Assembly (NCBI RefSeq): GCF_900176515.1
Contig: NZ_FWXV01000009.1
Location: forward strand, 186,001-250,000
Direction of reading: 5' to 3'
From: Kibdelosporangium aridum
GTDB lineage: Bacteria; Actinomycetota; Actinomycetes; Mycobacteriales; Pseudonocardiaceae
DNA: 64,000 nt
In this document: piece after piece, positions 15,483 to 24,589 of the stretch
How the letters are laid out: each line of letters opens with the position of its first letter
Numbering within the stretch: the stretch's first letter is position 1
Program-made: the position numbers and the translations under genes
Notes under the pieces: generated by a model
The model's input: the letters and a program-made list of their open reading frames with translations, nothing else
Database searches by the model: none
What the model was told of the DNA's origin: nothing

Positions 15483-16871
15483 ATGCGCGTCCGGCTGCTC
15501 GGCATCGTCCTGTCACTGGTCGCGTTGCTCGTCGTCGGCCTCGGTGTGCCGCTGGCGCTCAGCGTCGCGCAGCGCGAGCAGCAGGACCTGTTCCTCGACC
15601 GGCTGACCGACACCAGCCGGTACGCCTCCTTGGCGCAACGGCCGTTGCTCGACCAGGAGGAGGAAGCGCTCCGGGACGAGCTGATCAGCTTCCGCACCAC
15701 GTACGACATCGACGCGGTCGTGTTCAACCGGGACAGGGTTCCCGTCGCCAGTTCGAGTGCCTCGCAGCAGCCGCCGTTCCAGGCAGACGAAGTCACGCAG
15801 GAGCTGAACAACGCGCTGGGTGGCAAGCATCCCGAGTCGGCTTCCCTGCTGCTGCCTTGGGACAGCGAGCTGTTGGTGATCGCCGAGCCGGTGCTGGTCG
15901 ACGGCGAGGTGCAGGGCGCGGTCATCACCCGATCACCGACCGGCGCGGCGCGTGGCCGGGTCTTGTTCTGGTGGGCTGTGATCGTCATCGGCGGCGTCTT
16001 GGCCCTCGGTTTGGCGGTGCTGGTCGCGTTGCCGTTGGTCGGCTGGACGTTGCGGCCCGTCCGCAGGCTCGATCAAGCGACAGGATCGTTGGTGGCCGCG
16101 GTGATGAGCGGTCGCCCGGTGCCACCGGTCGACGACGGGCACGGGCCCGCGGAGCTGAGACACCTCAGCAGATCCTTCGACCAGATGGCCACGAGTGTCA
16201 GTGACACCCTTGCCGCGCAACGGGCTTTCGTCGCGGACGCGTCACACCAATTGCGGAACCCCTTGACCGCGCTGCGGTTGCGACTGAGCAATTTGGAGGG
16301 GCACGTCGACGCCGAGGAGGCCGAGCATCACGTCGCCGCGATGGCGGAGACGGACCGGCTGAGCCAGATCGTCGACGATCTGCTGGCGATGGCCCGTGCG
16401 GAAAACATCGGCGGGGAACTCGTTCCAGTCGCCTTGGTCGCCACGGTGAGTACGCGGCTGACCGACTGGGAGGCGGTCGCGGACTCTCGTGACGTGACGT
16501 TGGAACTGTCGGCTTCAGCCGAAGAGGTATTCGCCAAGGCGCCGCCGCGCAGCGTCGAGGCGATGCTGGACGCCTTGCTGGACAACGCTTTGAAGTTCAC
16601 CGCCGAAGGATCGGTGGTGAACGTCGACATCACCGAAGATGACACGAACGTGTACATCGCAGTGCGTGACCACGGACCAGGTCTGCAGCCGGAAGAACTC
16701 GAACGGGCGACGGACAGGTTCTGGCGCAGCCCGGCGCACCAGAACATCACCGGATCGGGTCTTGGCCTGGCGATCACGCGCAGGCTGGTCGAACGAGCAG
16801 GCGGCGACGTGAAGCTCGACCTGCCCGACGGCGGCGGTCTGCGCGTCACCATTCAGCTGCCGAGCGCCTAG
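15483..16871 (+). CDS. Sensor histidine kinase
   Basis: A 462-residue membrane kinase, partner of the preceding regulator. One membrane helix at about 5-27, an extracytoplasmic sensor of about 130 residues, a second helix at about 161-189, a HAMP linker, then the H-box FVADASHQLRNPLTALRL with phospho-acceptor His255. The ATPase domain shows LDALLDNALKF, RDHGPGL and GSGLGLAITRRL. Stop overlaps the convergent TAXI gene by four bases, which hints that the neighbouring binding protein is functionally linked to the sensor. Confidence 0.92.
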   Translation: MRVRLLGIVLSLVALLVVGLGVPLALSVAQREQQDLFLDRLTDTSRYASLAQRPLLDQEEEALRDELISFRTTYDIDAVVFNRDRVPVASSSASQQPPFQADEVTQELNNALGGKHPESASLLLPWDSELLVIAEPVLVDGEVQGAVITRSPTGAARGRVLFWWAVIVIGGVLALGLAVLVALPLVGWTLRPVRRLDQATGSLVAAVMSGRPVPPVDDGHGPAELRHLSRSFDQMATSVSDTLAAQRAFVADASHQLRNPLTALRLRLSNLEGHVDAEEAEHHVAAMAETDRLSQIVDDLLAMARAENIGGELVPVALVATVSTRLTDWEAVADSRDVTLELSASAEEVFAKAPPRSVEAMLDALLDNALKFTAEGSVVNVDITEDDTNVYIAVRDHGPGLQPEELERATDRFWRSPAHQNITGSGLGLAITRRLVERAGGDVKLDLPDGGGLRVTIQLPSA

Positions 16872-17782
16872 ATCCGTTTCTCGTCGCGGTAGTACTCGCG
16901 CGCACCGGGATGCAGCGGGACTGGCTGTGTCTCCACGGCCGAGCGGATGTCGATCGAGTTGGCCGCCCTGCTGACGTTCGCCAGCTCCTGCTGAGCGGCG
17001 AAGATGCCCTGGGTCAGTGCCTTGGCGGCGCCCGCGGACAGCCGGTCGGTCACCATCAGCAGGTTCGGCACGGTCAACGTGGTCACCGGCACGGTGTTGG
17101 CCGTCCGGTAGGTCGACAACGGGATGGTCGCGGCGCCGTAGTACCCGAAATCGCCGCGGATCGTCCTCATCTGCTCGCTCATGTCCAGCAGACGGATGTT
17201 CTCGTCCTTGCCCAGCTGGACGATCTCGTCGGTGGGCAGGCCGCCGGACCAGAAGAACGCGTCGATCTCGCGGTTGCGCAACGCCTCGGTGGAGCGCTGC
17301 AGGCCGTACTCGAAGGTCTCGGCGTTGATCTTGGTGATGTCCAGTACGCGTTTGGCGATCGTGATGACGCCCGAGTTCGCCGCGCCGACCCCGACCCGCT
17401 TGCCGTCGAGGTCGGTCATCGTCCGGATCGGGGAGTCCGCGCGCACGACGATGTGCAGGTAGTCGTCGTAGATCCGGGCGAGCGCGCTGAACTTCTCGTT
17501 CCGCCGGTCGACCGCGACGTCGGCCGCGCTGAAGGCGATGTCCGCCTCGCCCGATTCCAGCCGGTTGACGTTGTCGTTCGACCCCTGGGTCTCCAGCACG
17601 GCAGGCACCGCCATGCCGGTCTGCTTGGACCACTCCCCCGCCAGCGCCCGGCCCAGCTTGTAGTACACGCCGCTGGAGAACCCGGTCGCGATGGTCAGCC
17701 GGAGGTTCTCGGTCACACTGGTACAACCGGCCAGGACCAGCAGCACCGCAATCAGCGTGACGAGCTTTCGAGACACGGTCAC
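16868..17782 (-). CDS. TAXI-family solute-binding lipoprotein
   Basis: Binding protein of the TAXI type, the extracytoplasmic receptor of TRAP transporters; about 304 residues. The lipobox LVLAGC places the lipid-modified Cys at residue 20, followed by the family signature IATGFSSGVYYKLGRALA and later LDGKRVGVGAANSGV. GTG 17782 is preferred because it gives a normal signal peptide, but the site has no clear Shine-Dalgarno and the GTG six bases later would also work. No TRAP membrane subunits are nearby, so it may deliver ligand to the adjacent sensor kinase. Confidence 0.83.
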   Translation of the reverse strand: MTVSRKLVTLIAVLLVLAGCTSVTENLRLTIATGFSSGVYYKLGRALAGEWSKQTGMAVPAVLETQGSNDNVNRLESGEADIAFSAADVAVDRRNEKFSALARIYDDYLHIVVRADSPIRTMTDLDGKRVGVGAANSGVITIAKRVLDITKINAETFEYGLQRSTEALRNREIDAFFWSGGLPTDEIVQLGKDENIRLLDMSEQMRTIRGDFGYYGAATIPLSTYRTANTVPVTTLTVPNLLMVTDRLSAGAAKALTQGIFAAQQELANVSRAANSIDIRSAVETQPVPLHPGAREYYRDEKRI

Positions 17783-17843
17783 GATGGTGCCAGACGTGGG
17801 AACTACCCTGATTGGGCGAGACACCACCTGTTGAGGAGTTATT

Positions 17844-19313
17844 GTGACTCGGAGTTATGCCATCCGCACGTTCGGTTGCCAGATGAACGTGCACGACTCC
17901 GAACGGCTGGCCGGCATGCTCGAGGAGGCCGGGTACACGGCCGCGGCCGGCGACGAGACGCCTGACCTGATGGTCCTCAACACGTGCGCGGTCCGGGAGA
18001 ACGCGGACAACAAGCTCTACGGCAACCTCGGCCACCTGCTGCCGACCAAGAAGGCCCACCCCGGCATGCAGATCGCCGTCGGCGGGTGCCTCGCGCAGAA
18101 GGACAAGGGCGAGATCGTCAAGCGCGCGCCCTGGGTGGACGTCGTGTTCGGTACGCACAACATCGGCTCGTTGCCGACGCTGCTGGAGCGTGCCCGGCAC
18201 AACGAGGAGGCGCAGGTCGAGATCCTCGAGGCGCTCGAGGTCTTCCCCTCGTCGTTGCCCGCGCGGCGTGACTCGGCCTACTCCGGCTGGGTGTCGATCT
18301 CGGTCGGCTGCAACAACACGTGCACGTTCTGCATCGTCCCGTCGTTGCGCGGCAAGGAAAAGGACCGTCGTCCCGGTGAGATCCTCGCCGAGGTCCAAGC
18401 GCTTGTGGACGAGGGCGTGCTCGAGGTGACGCTGCTCGGGCAGAACGTCAACTCGTACGGCGTCGAGTTCGGCGACCGGCTTGCGTTCGGCAAGCTGCTG
18501 CGCGCCACCGGCGAGATCGAGGGGCTCGAGCGGGTCCGGTTCACCTCGCCGCACCCCAAGGACTTCACCGACGACGTGATCGCGGCGATGGCCGAGACCC
18601 CGAACGTCTGCCACCAGTTGCACATGCCGCTGCAGTCCGGCTCCGACCGGGTGCTCAAGGCGATGCGCCGCTCCTACCGCTCCGAGCGCTACCTCGGGAT
18701 CATCGAGAAGGTCCGCGCTGCCATGCCGGACGCGGCGCTGACCACCGACATCATCGTCGGCTTCCCCGGTGAGACCGAGGAGGACTTCCAGGCCACGCTG
18801 GACGTGGTCCGCCAGGCCCGGTTCATGGGCGCGTTCACGTTCCAGTACTCCAAGCGCCCCGGGACGCCCGCCGCCGACATGGACGCCCAGGTGCCCAAGC
18901 AGGTCGTGCAGGAGCGCTACGACCGGCTGGTGGCCCTGCAGGAGGAGATCTCCTGGGAGCTGAACAAGGAGCTGGTCGGCAAGACCCTCGAGGTGCTGGT
19001 CTCCGCCGGAGAGGGCCGTAAGGACGCTGACACGCTCCGGATGAGCGGCCGGGCCAGAGATGGTCGGCTGGTGCATTTCACGCCCGGAGAGGCTCAGATA
19101 AGGCCCGGAGACGTGGTCGAGGCGACGGTGACCTACGGCGCGCCGCACCACCTCGTGGCCGACGGTGAGCTGGTGAGCCACCGGCGGACCCGGGCGGGCG
19201 ACAACTCCGAGGCCGGTCTGCGGCCGAAGACCAACGGGATCAGCCTCGGGCTGCCCGGCTTCGGCAAGCCACCGGCGGTTGCGACAAGCGAAGAAGGATG
19301 TGCGGTCCGATGA
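17844..19313 (+). CDS. miaB: tRNA-2-methylthio-N6-dimethylallyladenosine synthase MiaB
   Basis: Adds the methylthio group to i6A37 of tRNAs reading UNN codons. The N-terminal UPF0004 domain has Cys12, Cys48 and Cys82 for the auxiliary cluster; the radical-SAM domain has CNNTCTFC with Cys156, Cys160 and Cys163; a TRAM domain follows at about 375-440. The C-terminal 45 residues are an actinobacterial extension. GTG 17844 has GAGGAG upstream. MiaA, which makes its substrate, is encoded 7 kb downstream. The stop overlaps the next gene by four bases. Confidence 0.96.
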   Translation: MTRSYAIRTFGCQMNVHDSERLAGMLEEAGYTAAAGDETPDLMVLNTCAVRENADNKLYGNLGHLLPTKKAHPGMQIAVGGCLAQKDKGEIVKRAPWVDVVFGTHNIGSLPTLLERARHNEEAQVEILEALEVFPSSLPARRDSAYSGWVSISVGCNNTCTFCIVPSLRGKEKDRRPGEILAEVQALVDEGVLEVTLLGQNVNSYGVEFGDRLAFGKLLRATGEIEGLERVRFTSPHPKDFTDDVIAAMAETPNVCHQLHMPLQSGSDRVLKAMRRSYRSERYLGIIEKVRAAMPDAALTTDIIVGFPGETEEDFQATLDVVRQARFMGAFTFQYSKRPGTPAADMDAQVPKQVVQERYDRLVALQEEISWELNKELVGKTLEVLVSAGEGRKDADTLRMSGRARDGRLVHFTPGEAQIRPGDVVEATVTYGAPHHLVADGELVSHRRTRAGDNSEAGLRPKTNGISLGLPGFGKPPAVATSEEGCAVR

Positions 19314-19792
19314 GCGAGGTCGACCACCTGCGCGAGGAGATCGACGCGGTGGAGCGCAAGGCGATCCGTACGGTCGACCTTGGCGCGAGGGCGATCGTGA
19401 TCTCGGCGGCGGTGATGGTGCTGCTGATCGGCCAGCTGCTGCCGTGGATCAACGGTGCGAACGGCTGGCAGGTGCTGCTCGGCCACGTCGAGGGCAAGGC
19501 GGGCGTAGTGCCCCGGCTGTTCGCCGCGACTTCGGTCGGGTTCGGCGTGCTGGCCTCGATGCTGGCCTTGATCACCAGGCGATGGGCGTTGACCTGGGTG
19601 TGTGCCATCGGTGGCTGGTTCGCCTCGGTCGACGGCGTGCTGGCGATCTGGTCGCGGCAGTCGACACCCGACGCGTCGCCGGGCATCGGGCTGGTCATCG
19701 CCGAGATCGCGATGGTCGTGATCGCGACGTACTGGTTCCGCGCCGCGTGGTCGCGGCCGGATCTTCCGCATGCCGACAGGGCGACCGACTGA
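19310..19792 (+). CDS. Four-helix membrane protein of the Rv2732c type
   Basis: A 160-residue protein of unknown function. A short charged N-terminus (SEVDHLREEIDAVERKA) is followed by four hydrophobic segments at about residues 27-47, 68-85, 93-112 and 125-145. The ATG overlaps the miaB stop in an ATGA, so translation is coupled. In mycobacteria a gene of this kind directly follows miaB (Rv2733c-Rv2732c), which supports the assignment by synteny. Confidence 0.78.
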   Translation: MSEVDHLREEIDAVERKAIRTVDLGARAIVISAAVMVLLIGQLLPWINGANGWQVLLGHVEGKAGVVPRLFAATSVGFGVLASMLALITRRWALTWVCAIGGWFASVDGVLAIWSRQSTPDASPGIGLVIAEIAMVVIATYWFRAAWSRPDLPHADRATD

Positions 19793-19911
19793 CCGGGCGG
19801 CCTGATTTTCCTGTGAAGGGCCGACTTTCGGCCGATTGATCGGTATCCGAGCGCGCTCATAAGCTCGCGGGACAGGCTTTTCTTTCCCTGCTTCCTTCCG
19901 GAAGGAATGTC

Positions 19912-21963
19912 ATGTCCCCACCCGGCCGTCGTTTGCTTTCGTTAATGGTCATCACGGGCTTAGGCGTGGCGCTCGCTTCGGCGCCCGCATACGCCGCGCC
20001 TGGCAGACCATGGCCGAGCACGGCGGAAGTCCTCGCCCCCGTCGACCCGCAGAACTGGGAGAACCCGGACGCGATGACGTGGCAGGACCTGCGCAAGGTC
20101 CCCGACATCGACTGGTCCGATCCGAACCGCAAGGGTTCGGTCCGCACGATCAAGGCAGCGCTCGTGCTCGGCGATTACCCGAACGAGCAGTTCGCCATCA
20201 CCCGAGCCCGCGGCAGCGACATCTACGGCAATCCGCGCTCGGATCTCCAGCTCGACCCCAAGCAGGTCGCGAACTTCTACCGGGATTTCCTGAACAAGCC
20301 GCAGGAGATCAACCACGGCCTGACCATGCACGGGTACTGGATGGAGACCTCCAACGGCCGGATCGGCGTCACGCTCGACGCGTTCGGCGTCTACCGGATG
20401 CCGGGCAAGAAGCACGAATACGGCTTCAACGAATGGGACCAGGCCGCGGGCAGCTGCCCGACGGGCGACCGCTGCAACCGCAGCCTGCGCACCGACCTGG
20501 GCGGTGCGTGGCGGGCCGAGCAGGGCTCGGACATCGACAGCAAGTACGACGTGATCTTCTACCAGACCGCGGGCAACGACGAATCCTCGACGTGGCAAGA
20601 GTTCGGCGAGATGAAGTTCGCCAACTGCGAATCGATCCCCGCCGAGTTCGGCGGCCCGGACCTGACCAAACCCCGGTGTGCCAAGACACGGTACGTGCCA
20701 TGGACAACGTGGCAGGCCGCGGCGAACCACTGGCCGAACGCCTCGGGCAAGACGACGACGCAGGCCGAAAGCTCCGGCCTCGGCACGTTCTCGCACGAGC
20801 TGAGCCACGTCTTCGGCATCGCCGACAACTACAACAACCCTTACGGCACACCGCAACGCCGTGCGGGCGCGGGGCCGTGGAGCATGCTCGACCGCGGGAC
20901 CTTCAACGGTCCGGGCGGTCCGCACACACGGTTCCACATTCCCGCGACGCAAGGCGGGGCCGCCGGTGTCCAGCACACGTTGCGCGACAAGATGAAGCTC
21001 AACATCGTGGACGAGGCGAACATCCTGCGGCTGTCGCGGGAAGCTCTGGCCTCATCGGGTGTCGTGGTGATGAACGTGACCGCTCGCGCGATTCCGATGG
21101 GCCCGGCCGGCCGGACCGGCCTGACGGGCGCGAACATCACGATGAACCGCGACTTGTCGCCGACGTGCAACACGTCCACGGATCCGTTGTGCGACGGCGG
21201 GAACTACAACAACTACACCGTCGAGGTGGTCGACCGGATCGGCTACGACTCCTTCACGCCGGACTCCGGCGTGATGTTGTCCAAGACCAAGAACGCCGAC
21301 GCGACACCGTTCGTGTGGGTCGTCGACTCGCACCCGGAGGACATCCGGACCGTCGACTTCGTCCGTCCTGACGGGACGAAGCAGTACTACACGATCGGTG
21401 ACTACCGTCAGCTGTCGGATGCCTTGTTCCATGCGGGAACGAACTCAGGCACGAAGTACGAATACGTCGACACGGCAAACCGCCTGCACTTCTACGTCCT
21501 CGACGTCAACCGTGACGCCAAGGGAGTGCTCAGCTACAAGCTGGCCGTGCGGTCGCTGGACGGCCAAGGCCCGCACACCCGCGGAGTTTCCGTCAGCCGG
21601 GGCAACCCGGTCGGCCGGGTGCCCGCCGAAGTCGCGACCTGCCAGTTCCCGTTGCGCAACACCGGTCAGGTTCGTCCGTTCAGCAACGGGCACCCCGAGG
21701 ACGTCAGCGCCTATGTGGACTCTGACGTCTACCGGCTGTCGGCTTCGGTGTCCGGCAACGGCTGGAGCGTCCAGCTGCCTTCGGAGATCGTCACCGCCAA
21801 GGCCGGGACGACCGTGAACGTACCCGTCAACGCGGTGCGTGCGGCCGGTGGCATGCCGCACGCGACGGTGACGCTCACCGCGAAGTCGGAGAGCAGCCCG
21901 ACCGCCACGAGCACGGCGACCTGTCAGCTCTCGGTGATCAACACGATGCCGCCGCTGCACTGA
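19912..21963 (+). CDS. Secreted M6-like zinc metalloprotease
   Basis: A 683-residue exported protein: signal peptide ending near Ala28 (AYAAP), a catalytic domain with the zinc motif HELSHVFGIAD (His295, Glu296, His299, with Asp305 as possible third ligand) and a C-terminal region of about 120 residues that looks like a beta-sandwich (NEW3-like). The HExxHxxGxxD pattern also occurs in snapalysins, but length and overall layout fit M6-type proteases. GGAAGGAATGTC precedes ATG 19912. It sits between two core genes that are adjacent in mycobacteria, so it was probably inserted here. A shared hairpin separates it from the convergent esterase. Confidence 0.8.
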   Translation: MSPPGRRLLSLMVITGLGVALASAPAYAAPGRPWPSTAEVLAPVDPQNWENPDAMTWQDLRKVPDIDWSDPNRKGSVRTIKAALVLGDYPNEQFAITRARGSDIYGNPRSDLQLDPKQVANFYRDFLNKPQEINHGLTMHGYWMETSNGRIGVTLDAFGVYRMPGKKHEYGFNEWDQAAGSCPTGDRCNRSLRTDLGGAWRAEQGSDIDSKYDVIFYQTAGNDESSTWQEFGEMKFANCESIPAEFGGPDLTKPRCAKTRYVPWTTWQAAANHWPNASGKTTTQAESSGLGTFSHELSHVFGIADNYNNPYGTPQRRAGAGPWSMLDRGTFNGPGGPHTRFHIPATQGGAAGVQHTLRDKMKLNIVDEANILRLSREALASSGVVVMNVTARAIPMGPAGRTGLTGANITMNRDLSPTCNTSTDPLCDGGNYNNYTVEVVDRIGYDSFTPDSGVMLSKTKNADATPFVWVVDSHPEDIRTVDFVRPDGTKQYYTIGDYRQLSDALFHAGTNSGTKYEYVDTANRLHFYVLDVNRDAKGVLSYKLAVRSLDGQGPHTRGVSVSRGNPVGRVPAEVATCQFPLRNTGQVRPFSNGHPEDVSAYVDSDVYRLSASVSGNGWSVQLPSEIVTAKAGTTVNVPVNAVRAAGGMPHATVTLTAKSESSPTATSTATCQLSVINTMPPLH

Positions 21964-21972
21964 CACCATGGG

Positions 21973-22001
21973 GGCGCCCCAGCGGCAAAAGCTGGGGCGC
22001 C
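21973..22001. terminator. Bidirectional terminator
   Basis: GGCGCCCCAGC pairs perfectly with its complement around a seven-base loop, nine bases after the protease stop and seven bases before the convergent esterase stop. It can serve both genes. Confidence 0.8.
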
Positions 22002-22008
22002 AACCCTG

Positions 22009-22905
22009 TCACCTGCGGGACAGGCCGAAGAAGTCGATCGCGTACTGGGCCATCCCGGCCGTCAGGATGTTGTGCGAGCCGTTCTGGATGCTGATGGCCT
22101 CGACTTGGCTGCCGTAGCGTGTACGGGTCCATGTCGATTGTGGACGGTCGGTGCTCGTCGGTGTCTGGCTGAGGCCCGACACGTTGGTCCACTGCTTGAT
22201 CTGTTCGGTGAAGTTGGGATACCGCAAGGTGCTGTCCGCTGTGCCGTGCCAGATCTGCATCCTCGGCCGGGCCCCGGTGTAGCCGGGGTAGGCGGCGCGG
22301 ACCAGATCACCCCACTGCTGCGGGGTTTTGACGAGATTTCCCTGGGCGCACGTGCTGTTCCAGCCGGAGCCGTCAGTCGTGGCGAAGCAGCCGAAGGGGA
22401 CGCCCGCGAACGCGGCGCCCGCTTTGAAGACGTCCGGGTAGTCACCGAGCAGGACGTTGGTCATCATGGCGCCGGAGGAGGAACCGGTGACGTAGACCCG
22501 GCCTGCGTCACCGTTGTAGCGCTGCAACGTGTACCGCACCATCGACATGATCCCGACGGGGTCGCTGCCGCCGTTGCGTTTCAGCGCTTGCGGCGAGGAC
22601 ACGTCGAAACATTGACCGCTTCGGGTGGCGGACGGGTACACGACGATGAACCCGTAGCGGTCGGCCAGCCGGGCGAATTCCGTGCCCGAGTGGAAGGCCG
22701 GACCCGAACCGGTGCAGTAGTGCACGGCCACCAGGACAGCGGGCCTGCTCGGCACGGTGTCCGGGACGTAGATGTGCATCCGCAGGTTCGTCGGGTTCGT
22801 GCCGAAGTTCGTGACCTCGGTCAGCGTGGCCGCGGATGCCTTACCAGGCAACAAAGTCAGCAGCAACGTGACGACAGCGATCAGTGCAGGGGAGAACTTC
22901 CGCAT
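22009..22905 (-). CDS. Secreted CE1-type esterase (PHB depolymerase/acetylxylan esterase family)
   Basis: A 298-residue alpha/beta hydrolase with a signal peptide (ends near Ala26). The nucleophile Ser143 is in GSSSG; Asp224 (HGTADSTL) and His278 (NGSHNIL) complete the triad. Family features VAVHYCTGSGPAFHSGTEF and FIVVYPSATR are present. Four cysteines could form disulfides. ATG 22905 follows GAGGAAGAC. Likely acts outside the cell on acetylated xylan, feruloyl esters or short polyesters. Repeats of CGAAA/TTTCG type in the promoter region fit a hemicellulase role. Confidence 0.84.
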   Translation of the reverse strand: MRKFSPALIAVVTLLLTLLPGKASAATLTEVTNFGTNPTNLRMHIYVPDTVPSRPAVLVAVHYCTGSGPAFHSGTEFARLADRYGFIVVYPSATRSGQCFDVSSPQALKRNGGSDPVGIMSMVRYTLQRYNGDAGRVYVTGSSSGAMMTNVLLGDYPDVFKAGAAFAGVPFGCFATTDGSGWNSTCAQGNLVKTPQQWGDLVRAAYPGYTGARPRMQIWHGTADSTLRYPNFTEQIKQWTNVSGLSQTPTSTDRPQSTWTRTRYGSQVEAISIQNGSHNILTAGMAQYAIDFFGLSRR

Positions 22906-22924
22906 GTCTTCCTCTTTCACCGCT

Positions 22925-23012
22925 CGAAAGTATCGGTGGGCGGTGACGCGTCGTAGCCACTATGCGGTCGCAAGTGCAGGCGTGGCAACAACTTTCGAAG
23001 AAGTTTCGAAAG
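22925..23012 (-). promoter_or_regulatory. Repeated CGAAA/TTTCG elements upstream of the esterase
   Basis: Three related elements precede the esterase: CGAAAGTATCG at 22925-22935, CTTTCGAAG at 22992-23000 and GTTTCGAAAG at 23003-23012. The last two are near-palindromes one helical turn apart. Short CGAAA-N-TTTCG-type palindromes are known operators of streptomycete xylanase genes, so a polysaccharide-responsive repressor is a reasonable guess. Confidence 0.4.
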
Positions 23013-23014
23013 AA

Positions 23015-23048
23015 GGACCGCCCGGCCCTGCGGCGGGCCGGGCGGTCC
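23015..23048 (-). terminator. Terminator of the DUF349 gene
   Basis: A perfect 14-base-pair stem (GGACCGCCCGGCCC and complement) with a six-base loop, starting 13 bases after the stop of the minus-strand gene at 23062. Confidence 0.85.
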
Positions 23049-23061
23049 ACAGTGTACTGAA

Positions 23062-24411
23062 CTAGCGGGTCGCGACCGCCTGCTCGGCGGCGGCCAGCCA
23101 CTCGCGCCACTGCGCGGCCTGGGCCTCGGCCTGCTCGGCGCGGCGGTTGTCGCCCGCGGCACGCGCCTTGGCGGCCTTGGACTCGAACTCCTCGACGCGC
23201 TCGCGGAACTGGGCCGCGCGGGCCTGCGCCTCGGGGTCGGTGCGACGCCACTGCTGGTCAGCGGCTTGGCGGACCTTCTCCTCGATCGTGCGCAGGCGGC
23301 CTTCGAGCTCACGGACCCGCTCGCGCGGCACCTTGCCGATCGACTCCCAGCGTTCCTGGATGCGGTGCAGGTGCGAGCGGGCCGCGTCCAGGTCGTTGGT
23401 GTTGATCTTCTCGGCCTCGGCCAGCAGCTCTTCCTTCGCCTTGGCGTTCTCGGTGAACTCGGCGTCGCGCTCGTTGAACGCCGCCGAGCGCCGGGCGAAG
23501 AACTTGTCCTGCGCCGCGCGGAAGCGCTGCCACAGCGCGTCGTCCGAGTCCTTCGGCGCCCGCCCGGCCGCCTTCCACTCGGTCATCAGCTGCTTGTAGC
23601 GGCCCGCGGTCGGGCCCCAGTCCTCCGAGTCGGCCAGCTGCTCGGCCTCTTCGACCAGTTCCTGCTTACGGGCCTTCGCGGTGGAGCGCTGCCGGTCCAG
23701 ATCCGCGAAATGCGAACCGCGCCTGCGGTTGAAGGTGTCCCGTGCCTTGGAGAACCGGCGCCACAACTGCTCGTCGGTCTTGCGGTCGACACCGCGGATG
23801 GTCTTCCACTCGTCCAGGATCGCCCGCAGCCGGTCGCCCGCGGCCTTCCACTGGGTCGACTCCGCCGCGATCTTCTCGGCTTCCTCGGCCAGTTCCTGCT
23901 TGCGCGCCACCGACGCGGCGCGTGCCGCCTCACGGGCCTGCTTGGACGCCTCGATCGCCTGCTTGGCGTGCGCGAGCACGTACTCGACGCGTGCCTCCAG
24001 TGCGGCCAGATCACCGACCGCCGCCGCGTCGACCAGGCTTTCCTTGATGTGCTTCGCGCTCGTCAGCGACTGCTTCGGGTCGCCTGCCCCGGACACGATC
24101 CGGGCTTCGAGCAGCTCTACCTCGGTACGGATGTCGTCGAACCGCCGCGCGTAGTGCGCGAGCCCTTCCGCCGGTTCGCCCGCTTGCCATGAGCCGACCG
24201 AGCGTTCGCCGTCCGCGGTCTTCACGAAGACCGTGCCCGACTCGTCAACGCGGCCCCACTTGCCCGGGTCGGTGGACGCGACCGGAACCGGCGCGGGTGC
24301 TGTCAGCGCTTTAGCAGCGGTGTCGGCCGGAGCAGCCGGCTCAGCCACAGCCACCTCCGCCGCTTCGACCTCAGCCACGTCCGTGCTCTGGGTTGTTTCC
24401 CTGTCCGTCAT
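23062..24411 (-). CDS. DUF349 repeat protein (Rv2731 type)
   Basis: A 449-residue, highly charged, mostly alpha-helical cytosolic protein. After an Ala/Pro/Glu-rich N-terminal tail (about 1-55) there is a short conserved segment WGRVDESGTVFVKTADGERS, then four to five DUF349 helical repeats with the pattern W-K-x-A/I-x-R and LWRRFSKARDTFNRRR, LWQRFRAAQDKFFARR. ATG 24411 is preceded by GGAGGAG. The mycobacterial homologue occupies the same place near miaA and miaB. Some DUF349 proteins are linked to RNA or competence functions, but no activity can be assigned here. Confidence 0.85.
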   Translation of the reverse strand: MTDRETTQSTDVAEVEAAEVAVAEPAAPADTAAKALTAPAPVPVASTDPGKWGRVDESGTVFVKTADGERSVGSWQAGEPAEGLAHYARRFDDIRTEVELLEARIVSGAGDPKQSLTSAKHIKESLVDAAAVGDLAALEARVEYVLAHAKQAIEASKQAREAARAASVARKQELAEEAEKIAAESTQWKAAGDRLRAILDEWKTIRGVDRKTDEQLWRRFSKARDTFNRRRGSHFADLDRQRSTAKARKQELVEEAEQLADSEDWGPTAGRYKQLMTEWKAAGRAPKDSDDALWQRFRAAQDKFFARRSAAFNERDAEFTENAKAKEELLAEAEKINTNDLDAARSHLHRIQERWESIGKVPRERVRELEGRLRTIEEKVRQAADQQWRRTDPEAQARAAQFRERVEEFESKAAKARAAGDNRRAEQAEAQAAQWREWLAAAEQAVATR

Positions 24412-24589
24412 CGCCGGCTCCTCCTCGCCTGCGTGCCCGCGCCTCCCACGGGCGCCCCGTCGTTCGCCGGGGCCCAGCAACGTGAAATCCGGTCGCGTAG
24501 GCGACTGGTTCCGCGCGCATTCAAACAGGTCAACGCCCGAGTCGGAACCACCAGGCTCAGCTCCGATCATCCTAGTAACGTTCCTCAGC

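Noticed and set aside
16515..19181. 888-codon minus-strand open frame over the kinase, TAXI and miaB genes
   Set aside because: No motif is recognisable, and it crosses three well supported genes in other frames.
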